A model generated the notes under the pieces. That model searched no databases and was not told where the DNA came from. It saw only the letters and a program-made list of their open reading frames with translations. Positions 17,048-27,046 of a stretch of 64,000 nt of DNA are shown piece after piece. The stretch comes from Candidatus Woesearchaeota archaeon. Its GTDB lineage: Archaea; Nanobdellota; Nanobdellia; Woesearchaeales; GW2011-AR9. Where the stretch lies: NCBI GenBank assembly GCA_018676855.1, contig JABHDY010000003.1, forward strand, positions 212,136-276,135. The letters are read 5' to 3'. Each line of letters opens with the position of its first letter. The stretch's first letter is position 1. Both the position numbers and the translations under genes were made by a program.

Positions 17048-18195
17048 AAGATACAATGAAAATTCTTTTTATCTGTGAGAATTATATCCCACATTATGGT
17101 GGTGCAGAAGTAGTGTTTAAAAACCTTGCAGAAGGATATGTTAAACAAAAAGAAAGAGTTTCATTATTAACGCACCAACTAAGAGGCACAAAAAAGAATG
17201 AAGTTTTGAATGGCGTACAGGTTCATAGAGTTCCATCATTATATTCTCGCTACATTTTTTCATTCGCTGCAATTCCTAAAGCGATCAAGATGGCACGGCA
17301 TGCAGACATTATCCAAACAACAACATTTAATGGTGCTGTACCTGCATGGATCGCTGCTAAACTAACAGGAAAGAAAGTTGTTCTTACAGTTCATGAAGTA
17401 TGGATTGGAAAATGGAATAAAGTAACCGGATTTTCGTGGTTAAAATCGTTCGTTCATGAATGTTTAGAACGATTAATCTATGCTTTACCATTTGACAAAT
17501 ATGTGTGCGTATCAAATGCAACACGTCATGATTTGTACAAAGCTGGTATAAAAAAGAATAAAGCTGTAACAATTCATAACGGTCTTGATTACACGTTTTG
17601 GAATTCAAAGAACTTTAATCTCAAAAATGCAGAAAACATACGAAATAAGTTGAACATTGACAACAAGTTTGTATATTTTTCATGGGGACGGCCAGGACCG
17701 TCAAAGGGATTTGAAATTGCATTGAAAGCAGTCCCACATATCAAAGAAAAATTGCCAGATTCAATATTCTTGTTGATGTTAGGATCAATTGACAAGTATA
17801 AAGATAAATATCATGAACTGCAAGAATTGGTCAGAAAACTGAAAATAGACGATTATGTAAAAATAATTCCATCGGTGCCCTATGAAAAATTAGGAGATTA
17901 TATGAACGCAGCTGACTGTATTGTTGTTCCCTCATTAGCAGAAGGGTTTGGATATACAACAACAGAATCTATTGCAATGAACAAACCGGTTATCGTAAGT
18001 GATGCAGGTTCCATCCCAGAAGTTGTTTCTGGAAAACATCTTATGTTTAAGAGTAAGAACTATAGAGAACTAGCTGAAAAAGTCATAGAGGGAGCACAGG
18101 GCAAATATAATGAAACGCCAGTAAAGAAGTTCGAATGGGCACCAAGCATTGAACAGTACTTGAAGTTGTATAGAGATTTGATTCAAAACAATTGA
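17044..18195 (+). CDS. GT4 family glycosyltransferase
   Basis: The product is 383 aa, a GT-B fold. The N-terminal acceptor half has HYGGAEVVFKNLA and the C-terminal donor half has FSWGRPGPSKGFEIAL and SLAEGFGYTTTESIAMNKPVI, the E-x7-E signature of retaining GT4 enzymes. It probably adds a sugar from a nucleotide donor to the lipid-linked or surface glycan. It overlaps the DUF2304 gene by ATGA; M5 (MKILFICENY) is an alternative start. Confidence 0.9.
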   Translation: MKDTMKILFICENYIPHYGGAEVVFKNLAEGYVKQKERVSLLTHQLRGTKKNEVLNGVQVHRVPSLYSRYIFSFAAIPKAIKMARHADIIQTTTFNGAVPAWIAAKLTGKKVVLTVHEVWIGKWNKVTGFSWLKSFVHECLERLIYALPFDKYVCVSNATRHDLYKAGIKKNKAVTIHNGLDYTFWNSKNFNLKNAENIRNKLNIDNKFVYFSWGRPGPSKGFEIALKAVPHIKEKLPDSIFLLMLGSIDKYKDKYHELQELVRKLKIDDYVKIIPSVPYEKLGDYMNAADCIVVPSLAEGFGYTTTESIAMNKPVIVSDAGSIPEVVSGKHLMFKSKNYRELAEKVIEGAQGKYNETPVKKFEWAPSIEQYLKLYRDLIQNN

Positions 18196-18242
18196 ACCCT
18201 TCTCCATAACCATTATAAAGCCATTTTTATCACAAATTAAGT

Positions 18243-19499
18243 ATGAACGTTCTTTTTGTTTCAGAATATTTTCCACCAAAAATAATGGGTGGTGGTGAGA
18301 TTAACCTTACCCTTCTTGCAAAAGCTCTCGTGAAACGGGGAGTAGACGTATCTGTAGTAACATCGTACCATAAAGGTCTTCAGAGATATGAGACTGTTGA
18401 TGGAATACGTGTGTACAGAACCCTTACAACGGGCGATTCTCCAAGTGGTATTCGGAGTAATGTAACGCGAAGCACAACATTTCCTCGGTCTGTTGTTAAA
18501 GAAGTACAACGTATAGTTACAAAAAAGAATTTTGATTGTATACATTTCATTGGAACAAGTTGTATCGCAGCACCAAAGTTGAAACATCTAAATATTCCTC
18601 TTTTTGTAACTGTTGAAAGTTATCCAACGTTATGTCCTAAAGGAGATAGAATATATCATGGTAAGAAAGAGTGTACAGTACGATGTTCACCAGCAAAGTT
18701 TGTTTCGTGTCAGAATGATTCAGCAGAATTTGGTAAGATGAAGAACAAATGGTATTTCAAATATAATCCTTTTTTCTTATGGTATGTCTATAGATATTAT
18801 ACAAGACTAAACAAATCATTACGTTACTGTAATATCATTTCGATAAGTAAATACATCCAGGGAGTTTTGCAACAACATAGAATACAAAGTACAGTTATTC
18901 CGAATGCCCTTGCGATAGAAGATTTTACAGTAAAGAAAGATAATATAATAAAAAAAGAAAATAATGATAAGAATGTTGAAGTGGCATACCTTGGCGCATT
19001 AATTAAATCGAAGGGCCCACATGTTCTTATAAAATCGTTACAAGGACTTAACTGTCATTGTACATTATATGGAGATGGTGTTCTTAAAAAGGACATTCAA
19101 CGAATGATTACGACAAAAAATATCAATGCAACAATTCATGAACCAGTTTCATATACAGAAATTCCACAAGTATATGCACAATCTGACATCATTGTCTTTC
19201 CTTCAGTATGGCCAGAACCTTTCGGAAGAATTTCTATCGAATCAATGGCAGCAGGTAAACCGGTTATTGGATCAGCAATAGGTGGAATAAAAGAAACTAT
19301 TGAACAAGGTGCAGGCATACTTGTTATTCCGGGAGATGTAAGAGAATTACATGCTGTACTTCAGACCCTTATTGATAAACCAGAATTACGTGACATGATG
19401 GGCAGAGTAGGAAAGAAAAAAGTAATGAAGTATAGTGAGGATATAGTTATACAAAAACTCATTAGTATGTATAAAATTCAAATTATAAATAAACAATGA
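18243..19499 (+). CDS. GT4 family glycosyltransferase
   Basis: The product is 418 aa. GT-B hallmarks include an N-terminal PPKIMGGGEINLTLLAKALV and a C-terminal FPSVWPEPFGRISIESMAAGKPVIGS with the E-x7-E pair. An insert with several cysteines (CPKGDRIYHGKKECTVRCSPAKFVSC, residues about 130-155) may bind a metal, as seen in some GT4 enzymes. An ATTATAAAG box 27 nt upstream gives it its own leaderless promoter. It overlaps the next gene by ATGA. Confidence 0.9.
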   Translation: MNVLFVSEYFPPKIMGGGEINLTLLAKALVKRGVDVSVVTSYHKGLQRYETVDGIRVYRTLTTGDSPSGIRSNVTRSTTFPRSVVKEVQRIVTKKNFDCIHFIGTSCIAAPKLKHLNIPLFVTVESYPTLCPKGDRIYHGKKECTVRCSPAKFVSCQNDSAEFGKMKNKWYFKYNPFFLWYVYRYYTRLNKSLRYCNIISISKYIQGVLQQHRIQSTVIPNALAIEDFTVKKDNIIKKENNDKNVEVAYLGALIKSKGPHVLIKSLQGLNCHCTLYGDGVLKKDIQRMITTKNINATIHEPVSYTEIPQVYAQSDIIVFPSVWPEPFGRISIESMAAGKPVIGSAIGGIKETIEQGAGILVIPGDVRELHAVLQTLIDKPELRDMMGRVGKKKVMKYSEDIVIQKLISMYKIQIINKQ

Positions 19500-20740
19500 A
19501 AGTCGCTATAATTGCAACATTCCTAGGACAAAAGACGTCAGGAGCAGAAATTAGTAGTTTTCTTCTCGCAACAAGTTTTAACACTAGTAAAGAGAACGAT
19601 TCAGCGTTTGTCATAACAACTAAAGTAACACACAAAATGCCGTTCCGATGTTATTCTGTTCCCTCATTAAAACGTGTTCCAAATTCTGTTCTTCTTATAG
19701 GCCACAGAATTATTGATACGCAAATGGAAAAAAGAATATATTCAATTTTTGTAAAGGAAAAGCCCGACATTGTTCACATACAGGATTCGTCAATGATGAT
19801 TGCTGCGATACGTGCAGCACGAAGATTACGTATTCCAACAGTCTTTACTGTCCGCGATTACCGTTTCTCATGCAACCTATCAATTCCATTAGAACAGGGA
19901 ATCATTCCGTTCCACTATTCAAAGAAAACGTACAAGAAATGGCTTTACCAATCATTTGTGCAAGGATATAATAAAGGGTGGATAAGCACTTATACACTTC
20001 CATGGTTCTATACACAAAATAATAGGTTACTTCAATATTTTAAAAATATTGATTATTATGTTACCGTTTCAGATTTTGTAAAGAATAAAGTTATTGAATC
20101 AGGAATTGAGGAAGACAAAGTAAAGACTATCAAAGTACAAAAAGAAGAATGGGAACCGATTAGTCTTAAACAAGCACCAAAGACCATCCAGATATTTACT
20201 GCTGGCGGACTGAAGAAAACGAAGGGGTTTGATTATTTGATACGTTCGTTCAGGCACGTTGTCGACATATATCCACACGCACAATTACGTATTGCGGGCG
20301 ACGGTTCTTCACGAGAAGCGTTAGGGAAATTAACACAACAATTACATCTGAAACATAATGTAACGTTCTTAGGCAATATAAATCATGATACAATGAAAAA
20401 TGAGTATGCCCAATCAAGTTTTGTTATATCTCCATCATTATGGCCAGAACCATTAACAAGAATTATCTTTGAGTCTTTTACAATGAAAAAAACTATCGTT
20501 GCAACGAATGTTGGCGGTAGTGCAGAATTGGTTATTAATGGAAAGACGGGCCTTACTGTTGAAGCGAGAGACATTAATGGAATGGCAAACGCAATTATAA
20601 AACTCATAAAAGAACCAAACACAAGAAATAAACTTGCATCTAGTGGCCATACCCTTATTACTAAAGTATCGAATGCGTCTGCCGTATTTCAACATCATAG
20701 AAATGTATATGAGAAATTAGTAAATATAGAGAAAAGATAA
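19496..20740 (+). CDS. GT4 family glycosyltransferase
   Basis: The product is 414 aa, closely similar in plan to the preceding GT4: N-terminal FLGQKTSGAEISSFLLA, central FTVRDYRFSCNLS, and C-terminal SPSLWPEPLTRIIFESFTMKKTIVATN with E-x7-E spacing. ATGA overlap with the upstream gene indicates translational coupling. The two may be diverged duplicates acting on successive sugars (inference). Confidence 0.9.
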   Translation: MKVAIIATFLGQKTSGAEISSFLLATSFNTSKENDSAFVITTKVTHKMPFRCYSVPSLKRVPNSVLLIGHRIIDTQMEKRIYSIFVKEKPDIVHIQDSSMMIAAIRAARRLRIPTVFTVRDYRFSCNLSIPLEQGIIPFHYSKKTYKKWLYQSFVQGYNKGWISTYTLPWFYTQNNRLLQYFKNIDYYVTVSDFVKNKVIESGIEEDKVKTIKVQKEEWEPISLKQAPKTIQIFTAGGLKKTKGFDYLIRSFRHVVDIYPHAQLRIAGDGSSREALGKLTQQLHLKHNVTFLGNINHDTMKNEYAQSSFVISPSLWPEPLTRIIFESFTMKKTIVATNVGGSAELVINGKTGLTVEARDINGMANAIIKLIKEPNTRNKLASSGHTLITKVSNASAVFQHHRNVYEKLVNIEKR

Positions 20741-20765
20741 ATAGGAAAAAATAAAGGAATAAAAG

Positions 20766-21911
20766 TTAATTGATTTTCACCATGTTCAAACACGTTTCAC
20801 AGATCGGCATAAGGTTATGGTTTAACAAGTTCATTCTAAACTCTTTATACTCTATACTGTTCCATATCTCCTTAAAACTTTTTTCTTTAAGATTACCAAA
20901 CGATTTACGTAACTGTCCACAATGAATAACATTTCCGTACGGGTCTATCCGTGCTCGATTAATGAACCTACACATGTATCGTCCATTTCTTCGAAGTGTT
21001 CGAGCATGACACTCTTCAACTTTTGTAAGTAAATATTCTGGATAAAAGAAAACGTTAACTCCATTATTGTTTCCATACTCTTGAACTTCTTCAAGAGATT
21101 TCTTTAATTCATCTAAAGAATATTCTCGTTTATATTCATCAATTATCATTAAAGGAAAAACGTCGTCTTTATCTTCATCAGACACTTTAAGTAATGATTG
21201 AGTTTGTGCAATTTCATCTTTAATGTAATATCGTTCAATTTCAAACCAAACAGATTTAATATTATTTTCCTTCGCAATCTTTACAATATCTTTCATATAG
21301 GGAAGATTTTCTTTCATAACAACAGACACAATATTGGTAAGAATACCTCTTTCATGTAACATCTTAAAAGAGTTTATTGTTTGTTGAAACGCAACGGGAG
21401 AACCACGTATTTCGTTATGCATCTCTTGATTACCGTCTAATGACATACCAACACTTACAAGACCTTTCATGGCACTCAGAGTATCAATATTCATCTTGTT
21501 AATTAGGGTACCGTTCGTTGCAAGATCATATTTCATGTCAAGAGAATCAAATAGGTGCATAGTGTCCAATATGTTCCCATGCATCATCGGTTCACCACCA
21601 ATAATATTAACTTTTTTGAATGTATTCTTTGTAAATATCTCTTTAATTTCGTCCATTGTAAGTTCTGGAACATCCTTCTTAACCTGAGCTAAACGATTAA
21701 AGAAACACATTTTACATTTCAGATTACATCGTGCAGTTGGTTCAAAAATAACCATCTCTGGAAATGGTGCATCGCCAGACTTTAATGTCTGTGTATATAT
21801 CTCTTTAAGACGTTTTAATTCTCTATTGTAATAGACTTTTCGTGCAATGGTATAAACCGGTTTAATTTTGGTTACTGCCACTCTTGTTTTATGTAATACT
21901 TTATTTAACAT
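20766..21911 (-). CDS. Radical SAM protein with SPASM domain
   Basis: The product is 381 aa. The radical-SAM motif CNLKCKMC follows FEPTAR near residue 60, with NIIGGEPMMH and DLATNGTLI after it. The C-terminal SPASM segment contains CRFINRARIDPYGNVIHC and ends in CETCLNMVKIN. It overlaps the upstream oxidoreductase gene by 11 nt, so the pair is probably co-translated and may act on the same sugar or peptide. Substrate unknown. Confidence 0.87.
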   Translation of the reverse strand: MLNKVLHKTRVAVTKIKPVYTIARKVYYNRELKRLKEIYTQTLKSGDAPFPEMVIFEPTARCNLKCKMCFFNRLAQVKKDVPELTMDEIKEIFTKNTFKKVNIIGGEPMMHGNILDTMHLFDSLDMKYDLATNGTLINKMNIDTLSAMKGLVSVGMSLDGNQEMHNEIRGSPVAFQQTINSFKMLHERGILTNIVSVVMKENLPYMKDIVKIAKENNIKSVWFEIERYYIKDEIAQTQSLLKVSDEDKDDVFPLMIIDEYKREYSLDELKKSLEEVQEYGNNNGVNVFFYPEYLLTKVEECHARTLRRNGRYMCRFINRARIDPYGNVIHCGQLRKSFGNLKEKSFKEIWNSIEYKEFRMNLLNHNLMPICETCLNMVKIN

Positions 21912-22908
21912 TTTGATATAATTTTCTACACAGTTTTAATGTGTCTAATCCCTCTGATCCAGGAATGAAAACTTTTCCCCCATTTTGTATTGTTGAAACG
22001 AAATTTGTTATTTGGTCAGCAATATGACCTTTTTTTAACGGAATAAAAGACATTAACTTTGAATACATTTTTGATTTAAGTGCGTTAGTAAAAGAATACT
22101 CACCAAAATGAAATTCTACAAATTTATTATTTTGTATAACGATTGAACCTTTCGTTCCATGAACTTCAATGACGTTAGGAAGGTTTCGACATGTTGCCGT
22201 TGTAGCTTCTATTACTCCTAACGCATTATTGTTAAATTTTATTGTACCAACGAACGTATCTTCTATCGGCAGATCATATTTGAACGTCTCCTTAAATGAT
22301 GAAACATCTTTGTACGGGCCACCTAGCCATCGTAATAAGTCTAGAAAATGAATTCCTTGGTTAATTAAGACTCCACCACCAGACTTTTGTGGATCTGTTA
22401 CCCAGGAAGTTGAGTTGTAATAATTCTTACTTCTATTCCATTTCATAGAAACGCGAAGAAGAACTAATTTTCCTAGTTTTCCACTATCAATCAACTTTTT
22501 TGTTTTCTGGACAGCTTTCCCAAACCTCATTTGTGAAATAACACTAACGATAACATTATTTTTTTCTGCTTCTTCTAATAACTCTTGCGCTTTTATTTCA
22601 TCAATATCGAGAGGTTTCTCAATAAGAAGATGTTTACCTGCCCTGACAACTTGTAATCCAATATCCGCATGAGCATATGGTGGTGTAAGAACAATGATAG
22701 CGTCAATGTCTGGGTTTAGTACCATCTCGTCAACTGTCCGATACGCTTTAATTCCTAACTTTTGTGATTCTTTGTGAAGTTTATCTTCAGACCGTGAGCA
22801 TAAAGCAACCAATTCTGCTCCTTTCATGGTAGTTATAGCTTTATAATGAGTTTTAAAAATAGAACCAATGCCTACTACTCCCAACATAATCTTCTTATTT
22901 GAACCCAT
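21901..22908 (-). CDS. Gfo/Idh/MocA family oxidoreductase
   Basis: The product is 335 aa. The N-terminal Rossmann fold has GVVGIGSIFKTHYKAI and the family signature IEKPLDID (EKP) near residue 96, followed by the C-terminal alpha/beta domain (GGGVLINQGIHFLDLLRWLGG). Such enzymes oxidise or reduce nucleotide or free sugars with NAD(P). It sits upstream of a radical SAM gene and opposite a GT-C gene, consistent with surface-sugar synthesis. The His in NQGIHFLDL is the usual catalytic or substrate-contact residue. Confidence 0.88.
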   Translation of the reverse strand: MGSNKKIMLGVVGIGSIFKTHYKAITTMKGAELVALCSRSEDKLHKESQKLGIKAYRTVDEMVLNPDIDAIIVLTPPYAHADIGLQVVRAGKHLLIEKPLDIDEIKAQELLEEAEKNNVIVSVISQMRFGKAVQKTKKLIDSGKLGKLVLLRVSMKWNRSKNYYNSTSWVTDPQKSGGGVLINQGIHFLDLLRWLGGPYKDVSSFKETFKYDLPIEDTFVGTIKFNNNALGVIEATTATCRNLPNVIEVHGTKGSIVIQNNKFVEFHFGEYSFTNALKSKMYSKLMSFIPLKKGHIADQITNFVSTIQNGGKVFIPGSEGLDTLKLCRKLYQNVK

Positions 22909-23067
22909 TTTTGTTATTAATCACGAGGCGATTATTTAAAGATTTCTGACTTTAGTTCTATATAAATGTGCTTAAATGAATATGTTGTACTAAAAATAAC
23001 TTTGATATATCTGAGATAATCTTATCATACACAAATTATATAAAGAAAAAATAACAAATTTTTGAAT

Positions 23068-24651
23068 ATGAAAAGAACTAATGTCATTATTGTTTTGATG
23101 GTACTTGTTTTTTTATCTTTATCATGGTACTTTTCATGGTTCATAATGGACGATGCTTATTTTACTTACAGATACTCAGAAAATCTTATTGACAGTTTTG
23201 GTTTGAATTGGAACACAGATGGAAAACCAGTAGAAGCCTATACAACTTTTGGATGGGCAATAATAAATACTATCCCAATAAAATTCAATATTCCTCCAGA
23301 AATATTTTCACAAATTATTTCTATAATTTCTGCTTTAGGCATAGCCACAACTCTATTGTTTTTGTTCGAACGAAAACAAAAAATTTATATTTTTCCCGCC
23401 CTTGGAATTTTGTTATTAAATCCTGCTTTTGTCGTTATAACAATTCAAGGCATGGAAACAACGTTTACTGCGTTATTTGTTTTAATATCCGCCGTTTCTT
23501 TATATAAAAGTAGATTAAAATTGTCATTAATTTCATCAACAGTATCAATGCTACTTCGACCAGACACATTAATATTTTTCTTGTTTATGTACGGGTTCTA
23601 CATAAGAAAAAATAAGATAAAAGAATTATTATATAATGGATTTTTTCTTACAATATTACCCCTATCAATATGGTTTATATGGAGAGTTTCATATTACGGT
23701 TATATTCTTCCAAACGCTTTTTATGTGAAATCAGCTACAAGTATAATGTACTATTTTCAATCAATGGTAACATTGAGTTCTTTCATAGCTTTTTTACTTC
23801 CAATAATAATTTTTACATTACCATTTCTATTTTATGTTGATAAATCTATTATGAAGAGAACGATGCCATTAGTACTTGGCACTGTTTTTTTCTTAATATT
23901 ACATTTATTTATAAGACCCGTACAGGGATACTTCTGGCGTTTTCAAACACCTGTTCTTGGAGTAATATTGGCAATATTGATCATCATAATTTCGGAGTCT
24001 TCATTTAGTTTTAATGTAAATATGAATTGGAAAAAGTATTTACTTTTAACTTTGATATTTATAATAACTATATCACCATTAAACCTAATTGATGATGCCA
24101 TTCATCAGACTGATACGAAAAGTCAACATGATAGAGCAGAAATGGGTAAAGTTTTGGGAAATTATAAAGGATACTCAATGTTTATTTCTGAATCTGGTGC
24201 AGTGCCATATTATTCTAAATGGAAATCTGCTGATAGTTGGGGATTAACAAACGAAGACATTGCTCATAATGGTTTGGATTATGATTTTCTTGAAGAATTT
24301 AATCCAGATATGATTATGTATCTACACAGAACAAAATATAGACCCCAGAAATATTATGGGACCCCAGATGATTTTCCGTTCGAATATCTACAAAAGAAAG
24401 GATTTGTTTTAGTTGCAGTTACTATTAAAGATCCCTATAAAGAACATCATTATTTTGTCAATAAGAAATTGGCAAACAACAATCAACTAATTTGTGATAT
24501 GCAAAATATTAAAAGTATTAATTACAATTTGGAAAGACATTACGAAATTGAAAGAAAATTTGGGATTAAAGAGGTAATATGTAATAAAGGGGAAAGTTCA
24601 AACGACACAATTGAAAGTAATTCAAATATCTTTGAGATTCCGTTCCATTAA
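23068..24651 (+). CDS. GT-C membrane glycosyltransferase, AftB-like arrangement
   Basis: The product is 527 aa from ATG 23068; the track's TTG is 6 nt earlier. ATTATATAAAG lies about 28 nt upstream. The protein has about ten membrane helices. The first outer loop carries DDAYFTYRYSENL and WNTDGKPVEAYTTFGW, the DD-x-Y and 'VE.YT' signature of bacterial GT-C enzymes related to AftB that take sugars from polyprenyl-phosphate donors. A C-terminal outer domain of about 190 aa follows. With the DPPR-synthase-like UbiA protein 4 kb downstream, a pentose donor is conceivable (inference). Confidence 0.75.
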   Translation: MKRTNVIIVLMVLVFLSLSWYFSWFIMDDAYFTYRYSENLIDSFGLNWNTDGKPVEAYTTFGWAIINTIPIKFNIPPEIFSQIISIISALGIATTLLFLFERKQKIYIFPALGILLLNPAFVVITIQGMETTFTALFVLISAVSLYKSRLKLSLISSTVSMLLRPDTLIFFLFMYGFYIRKNKIKELLYNGFFLTILPLSIWFIWRVSYYGYILPNAFYVKSATSIMYYFQSMVTLSSFIAFLLPIIIFTLPFLFYVDKSIMKRTMPLVLGTVFFLILHLFIRPVQGYFWRFQTPVLGVILAILIIIISESSFSFNVNMNWKKYLLLTLIFIITISPLNLIDDAIHQTDTKSQHDRAEMGKVLGNYKGYSMFISESGAVPYYSKWKSADSWGLTNEDIAHNGLDYDFLEEFNPDMIMYLHRTKYRPQKYYGTPDDFPFEYLQKKGFVLVAVTIKDPYKEHHYFVNKKLANNNQLICDMQNIKSINYNLERHYEIERKFGIKEVICNKGESSNDTIESNSNIFEIPFH

Positions 24652-24761
24652 TACTCTAAAATGATTATCTTAACTTCTTCTTTTCGATAAACAACATAAA
24701 TAATTCCGCAGAAGTGGTAAAAACTGTAAAGTTTATAAAAGAATAAGCTTAAAAGTTCTTT

Positions 24762-25451
24762 ATGATTGGTAAAAAAGATATTGTAGTTCTTGCAAGAAGT
24801 TTAATAGATCAAAATCCCAATACTCTTAGACGTCCTGAAAGTTATTTACAACATATTGAAATGACATATGATATAGCAGAACAAATCGTGAAGAATGTTT
24901 TAGGACACTACCCAGTCATAGGTCTTCATCCAAGAGAGGTTGCAGGAGCGGCAGGATTGCACGATATTGGAAGACCAATGCAAGGAGATCAGACATTCCA
25001 TGAATTACGTGGAGCCCAGTATATTGAAGACCACGGTGTTGAAAAAGGAGTTGCGCCGTCTGAAAGACAAGTATCTGTTATTGCACAGATGGTACGACCA
25101 CATGCATTTGTGTATGAATTTTGGCAAGATCAAGCATGTAGAGAAAAAAGAAAAGAGTTTGAACCATTTGATTCGGTCCTTCTTCTTCCACGAACATGGC
25201 AAGAATCTATTGTTGCATATGCTGATTTATCAATTGGAAAAGGAGATAAAGATGGACAGAGAATTAGTGTTCAAGAAAGAATGAGAGTACTAATAGACTC
25301 TTATACAAGAAATCCAGAGCGTGCAGATCCAGCTGTCGCAAGATCCGTTATAAAATCTGAAGAAAGAATATTCAGATTAGCTAAACGAGTAGAAGCATTA
25401 GAACAAGGAAGATTAAGTGACAGACAAATTGATAGATACGGATTCTTATAA
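24762..25451 (+). CDS. HD-domain phosphohydrolase-like protein
   Basis: The product is 229 aa. HD-superfamily metal residues are visible: H in YLQHIEMTYDIA (about 29), the HD pair in GLHDIGRP (about 67), HE in FHELRGAQYIEDHG, and a distal Asp in VAYADLSIG (about 155). Members hydrolyse phosphate esters of nucleotides; the substrate here is unknown. TTTATAAA centred 26.5 nt before ATG predicts a leaderless mRNA. The gene ends 2 nt from the convergent radical SAM gene. Confidence 0.8.
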   Translation: MIGKKDIVVLARSLIDQNPNTLRRPESYLQHIEMTYDIAEQIVKNVLGHYPVIGLHPREVAGAAGLHDIGRPMQGDQTFHELRGAQYIEDHGVEKGVAPSERQVSVIAQMVRPHAFVYEFWQDQACREKRKEFEPFDSVLLLPRTWQESIVAYADLSIGKGDKDGQRISVQERMRVLIDSYTRNPERADPAVARSVIKSEERIFRLAKRVEALEQGRLSDRQIDRYGFL

Positions 25452-25453
25452 CC

Positions 25454-26869
25454 CTACTCATCAGGTAACATATTAAACCTAACAAGGCCCCATGCACCAA
25501 TACAATATTTCTTAAATGTACTCCAAGACCGTAAATCTTTTGCTTTCTTAAAAACGAACCGTGGCCGAAGATAAAATGACCTATACGCTTTCTTAATCCA
25601 CTCTTCTGCATCAGGAATTAAGTATGGCATCCTACCAACTTCTTTTCCTAACGTAAAATTCCTCCAATAATCAGCATCTATAAGACCATTCTCAACACTA
25701 AGAGTATGAAGTGGTGTTTTAGGGTACGGAGTCGCAATAGTAAACATAACAAAGTCTGGATTGATTTTCTTCGCAAGGTCAATCGTTCCCTGCATTGTAA
25801 GGGGCGTTTCTGTTGCGTAGCCAATAATAAAATAAGCAAACGATTCCATTCCAATTTTCCGTGTTAATGCAAATACTTCTTGAACTTTCTCAAGTGTAAT
25901 TCTTTTATTCATCAATTTTAATATTCGTGGATCGCCAGATTCTACGCCGTACCGTAATCTTATACAACCCGCTTTTTTCATTAACCGTAACATTTCTTCA
26001 TCAACAAGATTAACACGGGTAGGAGACTCCCACTTAACTTTCAATCCACGTTTAAGAATTTCGTTACATATTCCCACTACATGTTCACGCCGTACAGTAA
26101 TAGTATCATCATAAAACATGATTTCTTTAACACCATATTTCTCAACAAGCATTTCCATTTCGTCAACAACGCTTTGAGGATTACGTGTTCTAAATCGCCT
26201 ATCAGAAGGTTGTTTAAAACAGAAACCGCACTGGTAGGGACATCCACGAGTAGAAATCATTGTTGATACGGGATGAAGACCAATAACAGAAGAATATTTT
26301 TTCATGGGTAACAAATGAAACGCTGGAAATGGAAGGGAATCGACATCTTTTACTATTCTTGCTTGATTAACAACAATTTCTTCACCATTTTTGTATCCGA
26401 GACCTTTAATATTAGAATAGTCAGTATTATTTTCAAGTGCATCAACCAATTCTGCCATTGTATATTCACCCTCACCAACAATACAAAAATCAACAAATTC
26501 TGACTGTAACGATTCTTTTGGATACACAGAAATGTGTGACCCACCCAAAACAACAGTTAAACCTAATTCTTTACATATTTGTGCTGCTTCTAAAGCTCCA
26601 TGAAAAGTTGGCGTCATGCACGTTATTGCGACAATGTCTGCGTGTTCTTTTTGTATTGCATCTCTAAAATCAGACGCGGTATAATTAGAACCCTGGGCAT
26701 CAACAATGGAAACGTTAACACCTTTCGTTTCAAGAACTGCAGCGACGTATGCAATTCCTAACGGTGGAAGAACGCCCTGTACCCTATTCAAACTTTCAGG
26801 AAGACGAGTATTAATATTACCTTTGTCATGGTACCGTACAAGAACAACTTTTTTTGATCTACCAACCAT
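25454..26869 (-). CDS. B12-binding-type radical SAM protein
   Basis: The product is 471 aa. An N-terminal cobalamin-binding-like Rossmann domain (PPLGIAYVAAVLE, VVLGGSHISVYP, CIVGEGEYTMAELVDALE; residues about 35-160) precedes a radical-SAM core with STRGCPYQCGFC (CxxxCxxC near 210). The B12 DxHxxG motif is not obvious, as in many members of this class, so cobalamin binding is uncertain. Family roles include methylation and ring rearrangement of lipids and sugars. A TATA box (TTTTTATAGG) lies 27 nt upstream. Confidence 0.85.
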   Translation of the reverse strand: MVGRSKKVVLVRYHDKGNINTRLPESLNRVQGVLPPLGIAYVAAVLETKGVNVSIVDAQGSNYTASDFRDAIQKEHADIVAITCMTPTFHGALEAAQICKELGLTVVLGGSHISVYPKESLQSEFVDFCIVGEGEYTMAELVDALENNTDYSNIKGLGYKNGEEIVVNQARIVKDVDSLPFPAFHLLPMKKYSSVIGLHPVSTMISTRGCPYQCGFCFKQPSDRRFRTRNPQSVVDEMEMLVEKYGVKEIMFYDDTITVRREHVVGICNEILKRGLKVKWESPTRVNLVDEEMLRLMKKAGCIRLRYGVESGDPRILKLMNKRITLEKVQEVFALTRKIGMESFAYFIIGYATETPLTMQGTIDLAKKINPDFVMFTIATPYPKTPLHTLSVENGLIDADYWRNFTLGKEVGRMPYLIPDAEEWIKKAYRSFYLRPRFVFKKAKDLRSWSTFKKYCIGAWGLVRFNMLPDE

Positions 26870-27046
26870 TATAGAGCTTTTCGTTATAGTCCTATAAAAA
26901 CTTTATCGTTTTCTGATACTATTTACAAGATAATTAAGTTTACTTAAGCAAAAATGAACCTAAATAGACATATAAATCATAAGATTTAAAAGCTATTTTT
27001 GACGTTAATGAAAGATAAATAAGGAAAGATAGATAGCATAATAATA

